A stretch of DNA of 64,000 nt. Origin: Apiospora phragmitis. Lineage: Eukaryota > Ascomycota > Sordariomycetes > Amphisphaeriales > Apiosporaceae. The stretch is taken from contig JAQQWL010000006.1 of the NCBI GenBank assembly GCA_038363925.1, forward strand, positions 3,080,501 through 3,144,500, read 5' to 3'. The position numbers and the translations under genes are program-made. The first letter of the stretch is position 1. Every line of letters starts with the position of its first letter. Below are positions 33,803-45,582 of this stretch, one piece after another. The notes below the pieces were generated by a model, which saw only the letters and a program-made list of their open reading frames with translations, had not been told where the DNA came from and made no database searches.

Positions 33803-35119
33803 TACTAAAAAAGCCTGGATTAAAGCAAGACAGGCTAAAGCGGTGCTTAGCACGGTATATACATTACCCTTTTCGATTTACAGATTCTGCTACCGTACCT
33901 TCGCTTCGTTGGCGGTGCTATTTCGAATGGCCCAATCACGCTCAATCTCGATCTAGACGCCGCCCTGACAAACATACATCCAGCCTTTGATGGCAGATCA
34001 CCAGAAGCAGTGGAATGTGACTATATGGGTAGATTTGGCTCAACTACTAAAGACGAGGAAAGAAAGGGTATCAGAAATGGCCAGCATCCTGAAATCCATA
34101 CCCAAATACAGTGCCTCCCTTACTTCCTCAGCCAGTCACAGCCAGGCAATCCAGCATTCACCAATCCTTCACCAACCGTGCCATCATAGATCCCCTGAAT
34201 CTCAAACCCCTTAGACATGACTTGCCTCTCCCAGCTTTAGAAGTGCAACCGCGAGCGGCCCCGACGTTTCGTAAGAAGTCTAACAAATCGTGCAGCAGTA
34301 GCATGACCTGCCAAGGTTTTGGGAGGACACCGCATGGCTTTTATGAAGCATCTAGGCTCTTTCCTTGAGACTGTATCTACTTTCAACAGACTGGCTTCCT
34401 CGCAGTTCATACATCTGAGTACTTTATATTCTCGCCTGCACTACGCTGGATTATTCGACCCGAACACCGACAGTATTGCAGCATTGCAATTGGAGCCAAT
34501 TGTGATGACTCTGGCTTACCCGTACCCACTACTCTCTACAGATCTATCCAAGCATGCCTATCGCTGAACTCCGACGCGCAAGAGCGGTACTCAGAACGCG
34601 CACACTGCGTACGAAGCAATCGATATGCATGCCTATATGGAGGCTTTGCGATTCTGCTATGGCCTGATCAGGAACTTTGATGCGGCCGAGGTTTGATCGA
34701 TGAGAGTTTTGGTTATGCTAACTATGAGGCTATGCTGTCTTTTACGAATGATGCTGATGCTGCTGTCTTCGTTATGGGGTACAGAGATTGATTGGCGACC
34801 TTACTAGTTGTTGGGCAGGAGCCTTATGCAATATGAACCAATTTCAATACACTAATGTTCATTCCCCGAGAAGAGAAACCAAAATGCCTGTTCACAAAGT
34901 CTAAGCTTAACATGGAGCAATTTACCAAGTGCCAGTCATGCGCAATACACACGCACCATTCGCATTTAACTCAGTGTAAGCCACCATACGAACCATAGGA
35001 ATGGTGCTGCTTCTCCGTCCCTGGGAACTGGCATTCTCGCGCCATTGCTTAAAGCTATCCAGCAGCCCATCCCATTTAGCCACCAGCCAGTGCCAAAACG
35101 ACTTCATTGCACCCCAGAC
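33803..35119. other. Intergenic region, nothing recognised
   Basis: About 1.3 kb with only short motif-free ORFs (for example 33,987-34,214 and 34,319-34,567 on +). Base composition is normal, so it is not a RIP-mutated block. Confidence 0.4.
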
Positions 35120-36136
35120 TTACTGGAACAGGCCTCGGGTGTATGAGAAGAATGTTTCCCAGGGAATGAAGTATACAGCGAGCCCAGCAGCACCTCCAAC
35201 CAGCGCGGCCTTTCCCACGGCTATGACCAATCCGCTGACTTCGAGGCTCCCGTATCCCGCCGAGAATGCGGTCCTGCCGTGGCTGAAGTTGACGAACATG
35301 CCTTTTGCGGTCACCTTGAATCCGCCGAGGCCGGCGAACGCTACACCGCCGCTCAGGATACCCATAAGCCCGGCAACGAGCCCCTTCCAACGCTTCCACC
35401 AACTGCCCGTGAAATCCACATTCTGCATCTGCTCGAGAGGAGCTGCAGCGCGGTCGCGTTGGTCCGAGGACAGAGTATCAACTGAACCGAGGTAGGAGGG
35501 GGCTCTGCTCATGTCGATCTGGATGTTGACATTATAACCTAGGAATAGCGACCTTCCTTGCGTCCTTCTCGCACGTCTCTGTTGCCCTTCTTCCCATTCA
35601 TCAATGCGTAGGTTGTTGAACGTCGAGGACCCGTCAATCGAAAGAAGCCGGTAATACGGGCTGCTGCGACCACAGCGAGCCACCTTGAGAGCCTTGATGT
35701 TGCTACCAAACATCAACTTTAATCTCCGAGATCGCAGTATCAACTAGAATGACTAGTTGACAACGTCTGGGGTCGGACCTGACGTTCCTAATCTCGTGCT
35801 GTAGACCATCAATAGTGGTGATCCCGATGTAGGAGCTGACTGATGAGCCATACTTGGTTAGCACGGTTGTGCTATGGTCCTTGACTTATACAACGTATTG
35901 AAAAAAAAGTGATTAGTCTGGTAAGAGATACGCTTACATTTCCAGAACTTTAGCCCCGTTCCTTTGATTCTCCGTCTTACTAGTTGAATCAGTTCCTTAG
36001 CACTGATAATAACGATAATGGCAATTTCCTTCTCGTGGCCTTCATCTCGGATGTCCTCGCCGAAACGGATAATCTGTCCCTCGGTGACCTCTTGTAAGGC
36101 ACGTTGGTGGCTGGTGCTGGAGTGAGATGGATACAT
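35120..36136 (-). CDS. Hypothetical protein with hydrophobic Gly/Ala-rich C-terminus
   Basis: Exon 1 (ATG 36,136 to about 35,938, donor GTAAGC) encodes a start like MYPSHSST and a hydrophobic IAIIVIISAKELIQLV. A middle exon reads TKYGSSVSSYIGITTIDG..ILVDTAISEIKVDV to about 35,711. The rest runs to 35,120, with WWKRWKGLVAGLMGILSGG and two further hydrophobic stretches near the C-terminus, which suggest membrane insertion. The middle and last parts are in different frames. They meet exactly at a TTT run on the coding strand (35,708-35,710 on +), where one base fewer joins KVDV to GSNIKALK. The junction between exon 1 and the middle exon was not settled. No family is recognised. Confidence 0.5.
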
Positions 36137-36780
36137 GATGGACAGTTTTGATCAGGGAATGGCAGGATTCAGGTGCTCCGATGGCTTGTGTTGGGAGTGA
36201 TGACGAGGTCGCTGCTGATGTGTTTTGATCCTGCGAAATACCACGGTGCGGACCGAAGACCATATTTATAGACGTTCGGTCGATTGTAATAGAGGAAGAC
36301 ATGTACACCTCACGCACGGGGAATTTGACAGAGAAGGAATGCCGGATCATGGCGACGGGTGATTGAAGGGATTCAGAGAAAGCTGCCTACATGTTCAATG
36401 TATTACAGCATCGTTCAGACCAATAATTGCCTGCAGACATGCAGTGTCGAAGTGACTTTCATCACGCGGCCTTATCTCCTGCAGGCTGGGTTCCGCGCTG
36501 GGCTACTGCATATGCCCTGGACCACTCAATTGCTCTCCTGGTTATGCCCGAATATTTAGGATCGGACATCTTTATTGGACACGAGATACAATAGTGAGGC
36601 GTTGTCCATCAACATCACTGCGATATGGCGGATGCCACCTCATCGAACGAGCACTGCAATCGGCTACCCCTCTTTCTACTGCACCACACAACCCGTCGGC
36701 GCCACATCATTTACGCCTGAGTAATCACCCATCCACATCATCTTTAGTGTCCGCCATTCCTAAAAGTTGCTTTATATGAA
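36137..36780. other. Divergent promoter region
   Basis: About 640 bp between the - strand membrane-type gene and the + strand Clr5-domain gene. No motif-bearing ORF was seen. Confidence 0.4.
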
Positions 36781-38831
36781 ATGTCATTCATCCTCGAGTC
36801 AACGATACCCAATGACATAGGATCAGGTCATGGTCAACAGTATACGTACAGAACAACGATTACGAACTCTGGCATCACGAACCATTTCACAGGCACCTTT
36901 GACGCTCATGCCACCCAACACTGGCATTCGCAGGACAATGTCCTCTTCTACCAGCATCCGCGTGTAGCTCATGGAGCTCAGAACAGCCTAGACTCAAACA
37001 ACGGTGTGAACAGGTCTGAGATGGCACTATCAGCGCCATACCAGCCAGGTACAGGTGGTTCTCAGCGCTCCAGTGGACAGGACATCATGCGCTCCCAAGC
37101 CTGCCCGGTCTCCAGAGACTGGGAACGATTTCGAGATATCATGTATAGTATTTACATCAAAGAAGGCCGAAGCTTGAAAGATTTGATGGAAGTGATGGCA
37201 AGGTGTTTACAATTTCAAGCCAACGTGAATATACCTAATTTTTCACTGGCTGCGTCCTTATTATTCAAGACACTGACTCAAAGAAGTCGACAGATATATT
37301 CATCACGGTTCAATCACGAGTAGAAAGGCTTGTTTGCTAAGAACAAGCCGGGTGACGATGTAGAGGACATGAGGGACCTAGAGGGCTGCCAACCAAGGAA
37401 GAGAGCGAAGCTTTCGACGGGACTGACGCGTGTCGGGGACCATTATCATATCTTTTTGAGCATGATAAACAAAAATCGGCAGTCCATCGATTCTAAGGAG
37501 GCTTTCGTTCAATACTCAAGGGCATCTCTACATGAACTATTCGGCCACAGCAGACGTGAGTGGAAAGTCGGAACCGTCCACTTCGTCACTGTGCAAGAGC
37601 CCTCTATTACACTGACCTGGTCCTGGCAGGAGCTTTTCCAGCTATGTGAAAGTATCAGTGTCTTGTCCCAGAGTGGTGTCATGAGCTGTCTGAACTACTC
37701 ACTACAGCAACTCTTGGGAGCAATTGGTCCCTCTGTTATTCTTCTGGATCCCAATTTCATCATTTGCTTTTGGAAAATAGCCATGACCGTTAGGGAATTG
37801 GACGTTAGAGGTGTGCCCGAGGTCGATACTTATTTCTATACTATATTTGGGCTCTACCTCGAATGCATCAGGAACTCGCTATCCACATTCCATCCCGCCC
37901 ACGCCTTGGTGGACTTCGTTACATGGCTCGCTAGGCGATTCAGGACGTTCACCCAGAACAGAGAAGCTTTAAGTGTCAGACATCAGGATACCAAGAGGTG
38001 GCTTAGTACTAAGGGAACATTTGATGCCAGGAGGAAGGTCTTCAACGAAGATCTGAGATGGGCTTACAATGTAAGCTTACAAGCCATGCGAGAAATACTG
38101 GAGACGCTATCATACTTGGGATGACTACATAGCAAGCATTGCGGGACAAAAAATCCGAAAAGTCTTTTCCTGTCACTTCTATTGAAGCAGAATATCACTA
38201 TTATTGGTGCCGCATGAAGGATTCTGATAGCCAAGAAGGCGTCCTCCTCCAGCTCGATTATCTAAACGCGATGTCGCTCAGAAGCCAACAATATCCTGAG
38301 ACGTTCGCACAGGGTCTTTGGGAGAGACTGTACGCGCAGTGCTCTGCTAAGAAAGACATGCCTCAGGCACAAGGAATGCGGCTGGCTTTCACCGCACACG
38401 TGTACACCTTCGTGAGCGTCACAAATTGGCTCACCAAGCGTTCGTGGAGGATGAAGAAGCCCGCAGGGGCCCCTATCTTCAAGACCAACATGGAAAAGGT
38501 CATCAATCTGCTTTGGTGGGTAGAGCCCGAGATCGAGAAGCTCAAAATCGAAACGCTCCGGGAAGGACAAGTGCGGCAGCTCACACAGATATACACCCGT
38601 ATCGGCTGTGATCATTCGCAGTGCGGGGACAACCAGTGCTGCATGTGGGCAGAGCACTTCTCCAAGATGCTGGTCATGTGGTATAAAGAGACTTCATTGA
38701 GTCGACGAGTGATGAACTCGCCACCACCACTACTTAACAAGAAGGCCCGCCAGGTGCTGATTCAGAACTGCGCTGGAGTGAAGATTGTGGGAAAGCACAG
38801 CGGCTCATATGGTGACGTCGACACACACTAA
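36781..38831 (+). CDS. Clr5-domain protein, 662 codons, in-frame TAG at codon 181
   Basis: Exon 1 is 36,781-38,070 and exon 2 is 38,133-38,831, with a 62-bp intron (GTAAGC..CATAG, phase 0). Residues about 115-185 match the fungal Clr5 domain: DWERFRDIMYSIYIKEGRSL, then KDLMEVMAR and a basic end. Clr5 is a predicted DNA-binding or chromatin-linked domain named after a fission yeast silencing factor. The remaining 480 residues are helical with no known domain, as is usual for these proteins. A TAG at 37,321-37,323 falls inside the last Clr5 helix, between NHE and KGLFAKN, where the family has Trp (W...KN). A single TGG-to-TAG change explains it. The reading frame continues unbroken for 1.4 kb afterwards, so the mutation is recent or is a sequence error. 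A gene finder may split it into two genes. Confidence 0.65.
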
Positions 38832-40402
38832 CGACGCCGAAGATCAGACGGGACATCCGCAGTGAACAAGCAGGGCCATTAATTTCGTCCTCGAGAGGGA
38901 GCCCGAAACGAGGGAAGAGGACTTATCGCATCTATTAGGATAGCGATATAATATAAATAAAAGAGGCTTTTCGAGTTGTAAGTAAACTTATAAAGACAGA
39001 GTAATAATTAATTTATACCATGCGCAATGAAGATGGCCTGGTACATACAAGTTCAAATGAACAAGCGGGAATGCTGGCAATTACAACGTTGAAAGAGGGC
39101 ACTACATGTACCTAGCGATGGCGTTTGTAATGATTTTCGGGGCATCTTGGTTTGCATCAGCATGGCCAGCGGTTTGATACTTGCCTGATCCGGAAGCGCA
39201 AACATGTCCGACAATACTGTAGCTTGGGGACCGGCGGCTTGGCACCTGAGCCAAAACGAACCCATCCAGTACCATCGCCCACGGTGAATGAACAAGGAGC
39301 TGCTTCGTGATTGGTCATTACTGCACGTGTAAATTATAGAGGGTATCGAGATCCCCACGGGGCGTTTTCAGCTGGAATGCAGACCGATTTTGCTTTGTCT
39401 CAGCGGTGTAATGAGCAAGTCACCCTGAGAGGAATTGGGACAGCAGCAACTAGGAAGCAGACGAGGTACAGCACCTTCGCGCATCTGGCGTATTAATTAT
39501 GAGGTCTTTTCAAAGGAGCAAAAGTTGGGATTGAGGCAAGGTCCTCCTCCACAGTCGAAGTGCTTCTTATCCGCCCTCATCATGTCCATATAGGAGACAA
39601 GTCGGCTACTGGTGGAAGGCTTGCGGGTAGTGTACCCTCGCTTACCCTTGCGAATGACTTCGTTTTGAAACCCGGGGCTGATTTGACGCTGTCTTAAGCT
39701 TGGTGAATGTGCTATCCTGGTGCTGGATGCTACCTACGCTTGAGATCACACGGAAGGAGTGTGGGGATTGCCAAGATTGCCTAAGTGACCAGGACGATAC
39801 CAAGTGAAGCTGTGTGACTAATCTATAGAGGGCGCTGTCGTTGTCGATCATGTCCAGGCCATGGGAGCTGAAGGTTTTCCTAGCTGAGGTGAGCAATTCT
39901 TGAGGCAGAACATGGGAAATGTATTCTCACAAAGAAGGCATGTTGACCGTGTCTTAGAGGGCAAATTGCCCGGTAGCCATTGGCATGCTGGTGATGCCTC
40001 GAGCGTACCTGGTCAAGTTGAATTCGGGAAAGTAAATAAATAAGAAGAGCAAGATAGGGCTGAAAGCTTGTGTACGCCGTAGTGTGGATAAGAAGGACGA
40101 GCTAGGAAAGGCACCGCTGAGCTAGCCGCCAGCAAAAGAGACCGACTACGGCCGGCGCGCCTCCCGCTCATTAAGTAATGGAAAGTATCAGTCCCCGGCG
40201 ACAAGTTGCAGCAAGGCGTTCTCATCGAAAGGTTTCTTGGCAGAACGGAGCATATAAGGCATAGGAGGGCCTCGCCTGCGCGGACTCGTGGTCGGGAGGT
40301 CGATATGCTGCTTCTCGGTACACCTTCTCGACAGTTCGCATAATACACCGTCAAAACTTTACCACTATACCACCACAAGCCCCCATACCCCACACTTTCA
40401 GG
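38832..40402. other. Intergenic region, nothing recognised
   Basis: About 1.6 kb. A short AT-rich patch lies near 38,940-39,010. The ORFs at 39,053-39,358 and 39,642-39,896 on - carry no motif. The last 200 bp hold the promoter of the Cys-rich protein gene, with pyrimidine-rich sequence just before its ATG. Confidence 0.4.
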
Positions 40403-41326
40403 ATGCGTGTCGTTCTCTCCCTTCTCGTCATGGGCTCGGCGTCCATTGTCGTCGCTCAACAACCACGTCAGCGAGTCGAGCACTCAGCAGGTCTCTTCCC
40501 CGGCGGCGGCGACGGCGTTGTCCTTGCCGCTGCATCATCGAGCTGTGTTCTAGCGGAGACCACATGTGAGAGCGGCTGCATTCCCATTGGCAGTGTTGTG
40601 AGTATCCTCGATCTTGTCATGTTGTCTCAACAAAATGAGTCGGATCCTTTGCCAACCCATAACATCACATCACCTCTCCACTCCAAAGTCAGGAGACAGC
40701 TAACCAATGATGCGTCTTCACAGTGTTGCAAGGACGGGACAAACACCTATTGCCCCATCAACAGCGTATGCAATCCAGGCGGTTGTTGCCCCATCGGCAA
40801 GACCTGCAAGGACGGCAGCGGCGCTTCGTCGTGCGCCGCCGGCAAGACTATGTGTGGTATCGGTTGCATGCCCACAACTGCCGACTGCTGCAGCGACGGA
40901 GCCTACTGTCCGTCGGGCAGCAAGTGCTCGAGCGGTGGGTACTGCTGCAGGATTGGCCAGACGTGCTCCGGTAGCAGCGGTGGCAGCAGTGCTGGTAGCG
41001 CTGGCCACAGCACCACCTTGATTGGTGGCGGCAGCGGCAGCGGCGCTGTGACAACATCCTCGCGACGCGCTACCAGCACACCCACATCAGATGATCTGGA
41101 GAGCGCGACCTCCAAACTGTCATTCCCAGCGGCGCAGACGGCCGACGATACCACGAAGGCGACCACGGCCCCTACCAAGAACTCTACAAACCCCGGGACA
41201 GTGACTGTGACCCCGACGGCGACTGGGCTCCCAGGCGGCTCCAGCGCATCAGGCGCAGGGGCCCTTGACAGGGCTGATGGAAAGCTCGCTGTAGGCTTGG
41301 CAGTCGCTGCGGCGCTGCTCATCTAG
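40403..41326 (+). CDS. Secreted Cys-rich, probably GPI-anchored surface protein, 265 aa
   Basis: The exons are 40,403-40,597 and 40,724-41,326; the intron is GTGAGT..TTCACAG, phase 0. A signal peptide covers residues 1-18 (VVLSLLVMGSASIVVA). Repeated CC-containing modules follow (CCKDG, CCPIGKTC, DCCSDGAYCP, YCCRIGQTC), which look like chitin-binding-type or small disulphide knots found in fungal wall proteins. Then comes a Ser/Thr/Gly-rich linker of about 90 residues suited to O-glycosylation. The C-terminal hydrophobic tail (LAVGLAVAAALLI) after small residues is typical of a GPI signal. The intron is 126 bp (a multiple of three) and stays open, so unspliced annotation is possible. The role is probably at the cell wall. 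Confidence 0.75.
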   Translation: MRVVLSLLVMGSASIVVAQQPRQRVEHSAGLFPGGGDGVVLAAASSSCVLAETTCESGCIPIGSVVSILDLVMLSQQNESDPLPTHNITSPLHSKVRRQLTNDASSQCCKDGTNTYCPINSVCNPGGCCPIGKTCKDGSGASSCAAGKTMCGIGCMPTTADCCSDGAYCPSGSKCSSGGYCCRIGQTCSGSSGGSSAGSAGHSTTLIGGGSGSGAVTTSSRRATSTPTSDDLESATSKLSFPAAQTADDTTKATTAPTKNSTNPGTVTVTPTATGLPGGSSASGAGALDRADGKLAVGLAVAAALLI

Positions 41327-42341
41327 AGCGCCAAGGGTGTCGTTGCCTTGATGAACATATGGATATGCGGTCAAATGGGATATAATGATACTAGATGAGT
41401 AATGCTAGTCATCGGGAGCACAGGGGACTCGTATCTCGTGTCGAATGTATATAATGTTGATTAGAAAACCTTCGTGTTTGTAAGTAAAGACATTACATCA
41501 AACGATGCAGAGCGATTGGTTCATGATAATATATGTGCACTGGGACATGCATTGCGTCCATTAATAACATGAAGTGCGGAATCCTCCGTGACTTGGAGGG
41601 TAGAAGCACCAATCTCTGGGGCGGCGGTACTCGCCTCTTCAGGGCCACGACCACGGCAGGTGGCCTGAAGCAATCCCAGGAGATGGAGGACCGAGCTATC
41701 TACTCCCTGGAATCCGTGACAAATGTTGGCTACTCGATTATGCCGAGATGAGTTTCGTGGCCAGCGGCTGGGAGCGCATCGTCCAAGTCGCTCGATGGGA
41801 ACGTCGTATGGGCCGACCGAGGCGGAGAAACTGAAGCGAAACGACAACAGTGACCCGGGGCTTCAGGTCAAGGCATTTCTTGTATATGCGGCCATTGCTT
41901 AGTTCAGTGTCGACATTGATGCAACGTTGCAAACCCATCGATTGTCTACTGCGGAACGCATTTTAAGCCAATGATGCATCGTACCAGTGGCGCCACCACT
42001 CCGACAATCCAGCCTCAAGATGCCTCTTACCGTAGATTATCTCTTGTGGTGATCAAATGTTTTAACGGCTTTCGCTCTTTGAGTGAGGGTGGGGAAAGCT
42101 CTGCCGGAGCTCTTGACCCGCCCGAAGCTCTTTCTTGTCCTGACGTCACCACCGGTAATGCTCTGTTACCCGAAAGCATCATAACCCGTCGTCTTCGAAC
42201 GAATATTTTCTCTTGACCTACATACTCAGGTCTTAGTACGCCAAATAACTACCAATTGAGTCCTATACTACCTACTCGATCGAATAACACCAAGGATCGT
42301 CACCCATCATCAAAAGAAAAAACACGACCAGAAAACACAAC
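41327..42341. other. Intergenic region, nothing recognised
   Basis: About 1 kb. ORFs at 41,521-41,847 (-) and 41,533-41,751 (+) overlap antisense and have no motif. The last 100 bp are the A-rich leader of the next gene. Confidence 0.4.
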
Positions 42342-42797
42342 ATGCCTTCCTTCACTCCCTTCCGCACAGCGGCCCACAGCGCTCTGCGCCTCGCCTCCAG
42401 ATCGCCACGGACAGCCACCCCCGCCACCACGACGCTGCGTCAACCTCTCAGCACCTCGGCGGCGCCCCGGATGGCGTACAAGGACGACCAGGACCGGAAC
42501 TCGGTGAAGCCGCGCGCGCACGAGTACACGGGCAGTGGCACGGACGAGCAGGTGGCGAACAACGCGGACGCGGCCTTCAACCCGGACAAGACGGGGCCCG
42601 AGGAGGCCATGGAGACGGCCTCGAAGGGGAACAAGAAGACCGGCTCGGGCGACAGCGGCAACCCGCTCGACGTCAGCCCGGCCAACCAGGAGGTCTCGAA
42701 GGGCGGGCAGGGCGCCATGGAGGACAAGCCGCAGCAGGGCAACCAGAACAAGAAGAGCGGCGGCGCTCAAACTGCTAACAAGGGCGGCTCCAAATAA
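42342..42797 (+). CDS. Small hydrophilic protein with mitochondrial-type presequence, 151 aa
   Basis: This is a single exon. The N-terminal 43 residues are rich in Arg, Ser, Thr and Ala with no acids (FRTAAHSALRLASRS), as in a mitochondrial presequence. They are followed by AYKDDQDRNSVKPRAHEYT. The rest is highly charged, Gly/Asn/Lys-rich and low in hydrophobic residues (TGSGDSGNPLD, KGGQGAMEDKPQQGNQNKK), like a hydrophilin or stress protein. Similar single-exon proteins occur widely in ascomycetes without a known function. The antisense ORF 42,300-42,770 is a GC-rich shadow. Confidence 0.75.
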   Translation: MPSFTPFRTAAHSALRLASRSPRTATPATTTLRQPLSTSAAPRMAYKDDQDRNSVKPRAHEYTGSGTDEQVANNADAAFNPDKTGPEEAMETASKGNKKTGSGDSGNPLDVSPANQEVSKGGQGAMEDKPQQGNQNKKSGGAQTANKGGSK

Positions 42798-43235
42798 GAA
42801 CTAGACCCCGTGAGGGAGGAGGAGTCTAGTGAGGGAAGCGAGATGTGCGCCCGTCATCCCCGAATAGGGAGCAATTATCGCGTTCGACATAACTACGGCC
42901 ATATGAGACGATGACGAACCTTTAGGAGTCAATGGATGGGTTGGACCATAGGATGTGGAGGGTGTGTACCCTAGGTTACGCTCTGCATGCATTTTGGAGT
43001 TTAGGAGAAGTACAAAATGGAAACATTAAGAGATGGCTGTTTCTGGAAGCATCGTCACCAATGAGGAATAATCAGCATAAATATTACTTATGGCTTTATT
43101 TATTATCTTTTGCTGGGTATCACCGCAATCTTGCTCCTTCCGTACGGTCCAGTCTGTGACGCGGTCCATTCATGGACACTGCGAGGCAAGCAAGCCTAGG
43201 GGGGCACAAGAAGGGAGTTGTGCATTTGATTGCGC
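42798..43235. other. Intergenic region between convergent genes
   Basis: About 440 bp shared by two gene ends. Nothing else was seen. Confidence 0.4.
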
Positions 43236-43912
43236 CTAACCGTACAAACCGTCCGGATCTTCATTATCTTCTTCGTCGTCTTCCACCTCGATCTTCTTCT
43301 TCTGCGTCAGGTCCTGCCGGCACAGCGGACACGTGCCCTTGCCCGAGAGCCAGTGGCCGACGCACTCGAGGTCGAAGCGGTGACCCGCCTGGCAGGGCAG
43401 CGCCACGACGAGCGGGTAGGGGTCGTCGAGGTAGTTCTCGGCGCAGATGGGGCAGGAATCTTCGGCCGTGAGCTGCTTCTTGGGTACCCGCTCCAGCTGG
43501 TCGAGGTACTCCTGGGTGACGCCCCGGATGTGGCCGGGCGGGTTGTCGATGTCCGACTCGAGCACGCCTATCAGTTCCTCGAGGAAGCCGCGGTTGCCGT
43601 CCGAGGGCGCCGAGGCCATCAGGGTTGCCATCTGGTCCTGCAGCAGGCGGAACAGGGCCGCCGTGTCGACGGGCGTCGGGCCCGCGTGGTGCGTCGTGGT
43701 GCTCCCCGTCGAGCGGACGTCGGGCGAGATCTGGTGCAGGAGCGACGTGAAGGAGGACATGTCGGGGCGTCGCGTGTGCGGTCGGTTGTTTGCCTCCTTG
43801 ATGTTGTGCTCGACTGTGTGTTTGTGCCCTCCCAGTTAGTTCGCGGCTGGAGACGGGAAGGGCTCGCCATACAACGTTCCGTCTACGTACCTTCGTAGGG
43901 ATTGGACGCCAT
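43236..43912 (-). CDS. RING-H2 finger protein, probable E3 ubiquitin ligase, 199 aa
   Basis: Exon 1 is only 22 nt (43,912-43,891, MASNPYE). A 77-bp intron (GTACGT..CACAG) leads to exon 2, 43,813-43,236, joining G|TC in frame. The C-terminal half holds a RING-H2 finger: CPICAENY, then LPCQAGHRFDLECVGHWL and CPLCRQDL. The C-x3-H spacing in the middle is slightly longer than the usual C-x-H. The end is acidic (EDDEEDNEDPDG). RING-H2 proteins of this size usually recruit an E2 enzyme and attach ubiquitin; the substrate cannot be inferred. Confidence 0.85.
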
Positions 43913-44900
43913 GATGGGCGGTTTGTATGCTGAGAACTGTAACTCCAACTAGTTCTCTCTGAGACAGATTTCCAGACTCGGTGTATAAGTATGTCGTTGT
44001 TGGTGGGTTTTGGTTTGATATGCAAATTGGTGGTAAAGTCACGAAGCTCTAGAAAGCGAGCGGTAGCTGAAGATCGAAATGCCCCGCCAGGCAACTGAAC
44101 ATTGGCGCGGCCCATTTCCGTACCCCTCGTTACCTAATTCCACTAATTCCACCACCGTACACTTACCTAGTCCACAGGCCAATTCACCCTCCCATCGGCA
44201 ACATCGGCGCCGTCCACACGGCCGTAACCGTCGCATGACGATGCACGACGAATACCGAATGTCCACCGTGCCTAGTTTAAAGATCGTGGTATTTACCTAC
44301 TAGTAGAATTTACAGATTAGCGATTCAGTATTCAACTGCCCAGCTAAGTTTCTAGAGGTGAACGGTGAAAAGGCACACCTAAGTCTATAAGCCGCGCTCG
44401 TTAAGCTAACATGAGCTGCGTATGCGATGGCTTCCTACAGATTGGATCTAGAGATTCATTGCAGTATACCACACAATTGATACATCGAATTAGAACAAAG
44501 TCGACCAGCTTACGCTCCCGCCCTTAGTAGATACGCATTGACTGCACGGCGCAGCATAGACTGGTGGCTGACAAAGCCACCCAACTCACACCCTACGCGG
44601 AGCAAATATCCGCCCGGAAGTCATCGTCAGCCTGTAGTGCTTCGGCAACAGAGTTTTATTCTTCGGTCGCAAACCATGAAGACCGGATTGTCCCCGGGAC
44701 AAGGCCCCACGAGCTGTATATAAAGATGTGGCTGGCTCTTAGACCAACTCATGTCTATCAACTCTTGCGAGGAAAACGGGGTCTTTAGATTGGCAGAACG
44801 GTGTCACTCTCTTGAGATATATTGACTCCTTGTTGAAAACTCCCGCACTACCTCTTATCACTATTATTCATCATATAAGAGGAAGCAGGGAACCAGGGCC
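43913..44900. other. Intergenic region
   Basis: Nearly 1 kb, with only short motif-free ORFs. A TATA-like TGTATATAAAG near 44,714 lies about 185 bp before the FMP52-like fragment. Confidence 0.35.
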
Positions 44901-45289
44901 ATGGCTACAGCTGCTGTAGTCGGCTGTACCGGCCAGGTCGGCTCCCATATCCTGACCACTCTTTTGAGCCTCGGTAGCGTGAAAGCCGTCCACACCATCT
45001 CCCGGCGCGCACCACCGAGGTCTTCGTCCGAGTCTTCCCACAAACTATCGGCACACGTTGAGAGCGACACGAGCAGGTGGGCATCGACGCTGGCCACCAT
45101 CTCGCCACCACCCGACGTGATATTCTCCGCGGCGTCGGCAGTCTCAGCCGGGCACTGCATGATAACCTCGGTCATGAACCGGCCGTCATTGCCCATGCGG
45201 CGGTAAAGGCCGCCTTTTTGGAGAGGGGGAGGCAGGCAGCAGAGCAGCGCCCGGCCGGTATTGGGTTGTCGAACGCCAGGATATCTTGA
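44901..45289 (+). pseudogene. FMP52-like / NAD(P)-binding epimerase fragment
   Basis: The ORF starts at ATG 44,901. It has the Rossmann start of the FMP52 family (AAVVGCTGQVGSHILTTLL), then TISRRAPP, then ESDTSRWASTLATISPPPDVIFSA, matching the first third of these mitochondrial outer-membrane proteins of about 230 aa. After that the frame loses similarity. A later piece in another frame, FLERGRQAAEQRPAG (to 45,289), resembles the middle of the family. The gene therefore looks shortened by internal deletion and frameshift and is probably dead. Confidence 0.6.
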
Positions 45290-45582
45290 GACTAGGTCGT
45301 GATGAGTGGAAATCTGAAGGAAACTAGACTGCATCGAAACTCTTTAATGCCAGGCTGTACCACAGTCTGCCGCTATGCATGCAGTGTATGATATCCATTA
45401 TTATCACCCGAGTAGGATCACATTATCGTTTGCCACGTAACCAGAATAAGCGAGTATAACAATTGTACCCATTTGAAGGGTAATGATTCGGAACGCCGTT
45501 GCAAATACATTGGTGTCTACCCTGGAATCGCTGAGTTGGACTCTGGATGGCCATCAAGACAACGCCATCTCTTGCTGCAAGT

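Noticed and set aside
42300..42770. 156-codon ORF on the - strand, Arg/Leu/Val-rich
   Set aside because: Exact antisense shadow of the GC-rich small hydrophilic protein gene; no motif, biased composition.
43230..43898. 222-codon + strand ORF
   Set aside because: Antisense to the RING-H2 gene, whose zinc ligands and splice sites are clear.
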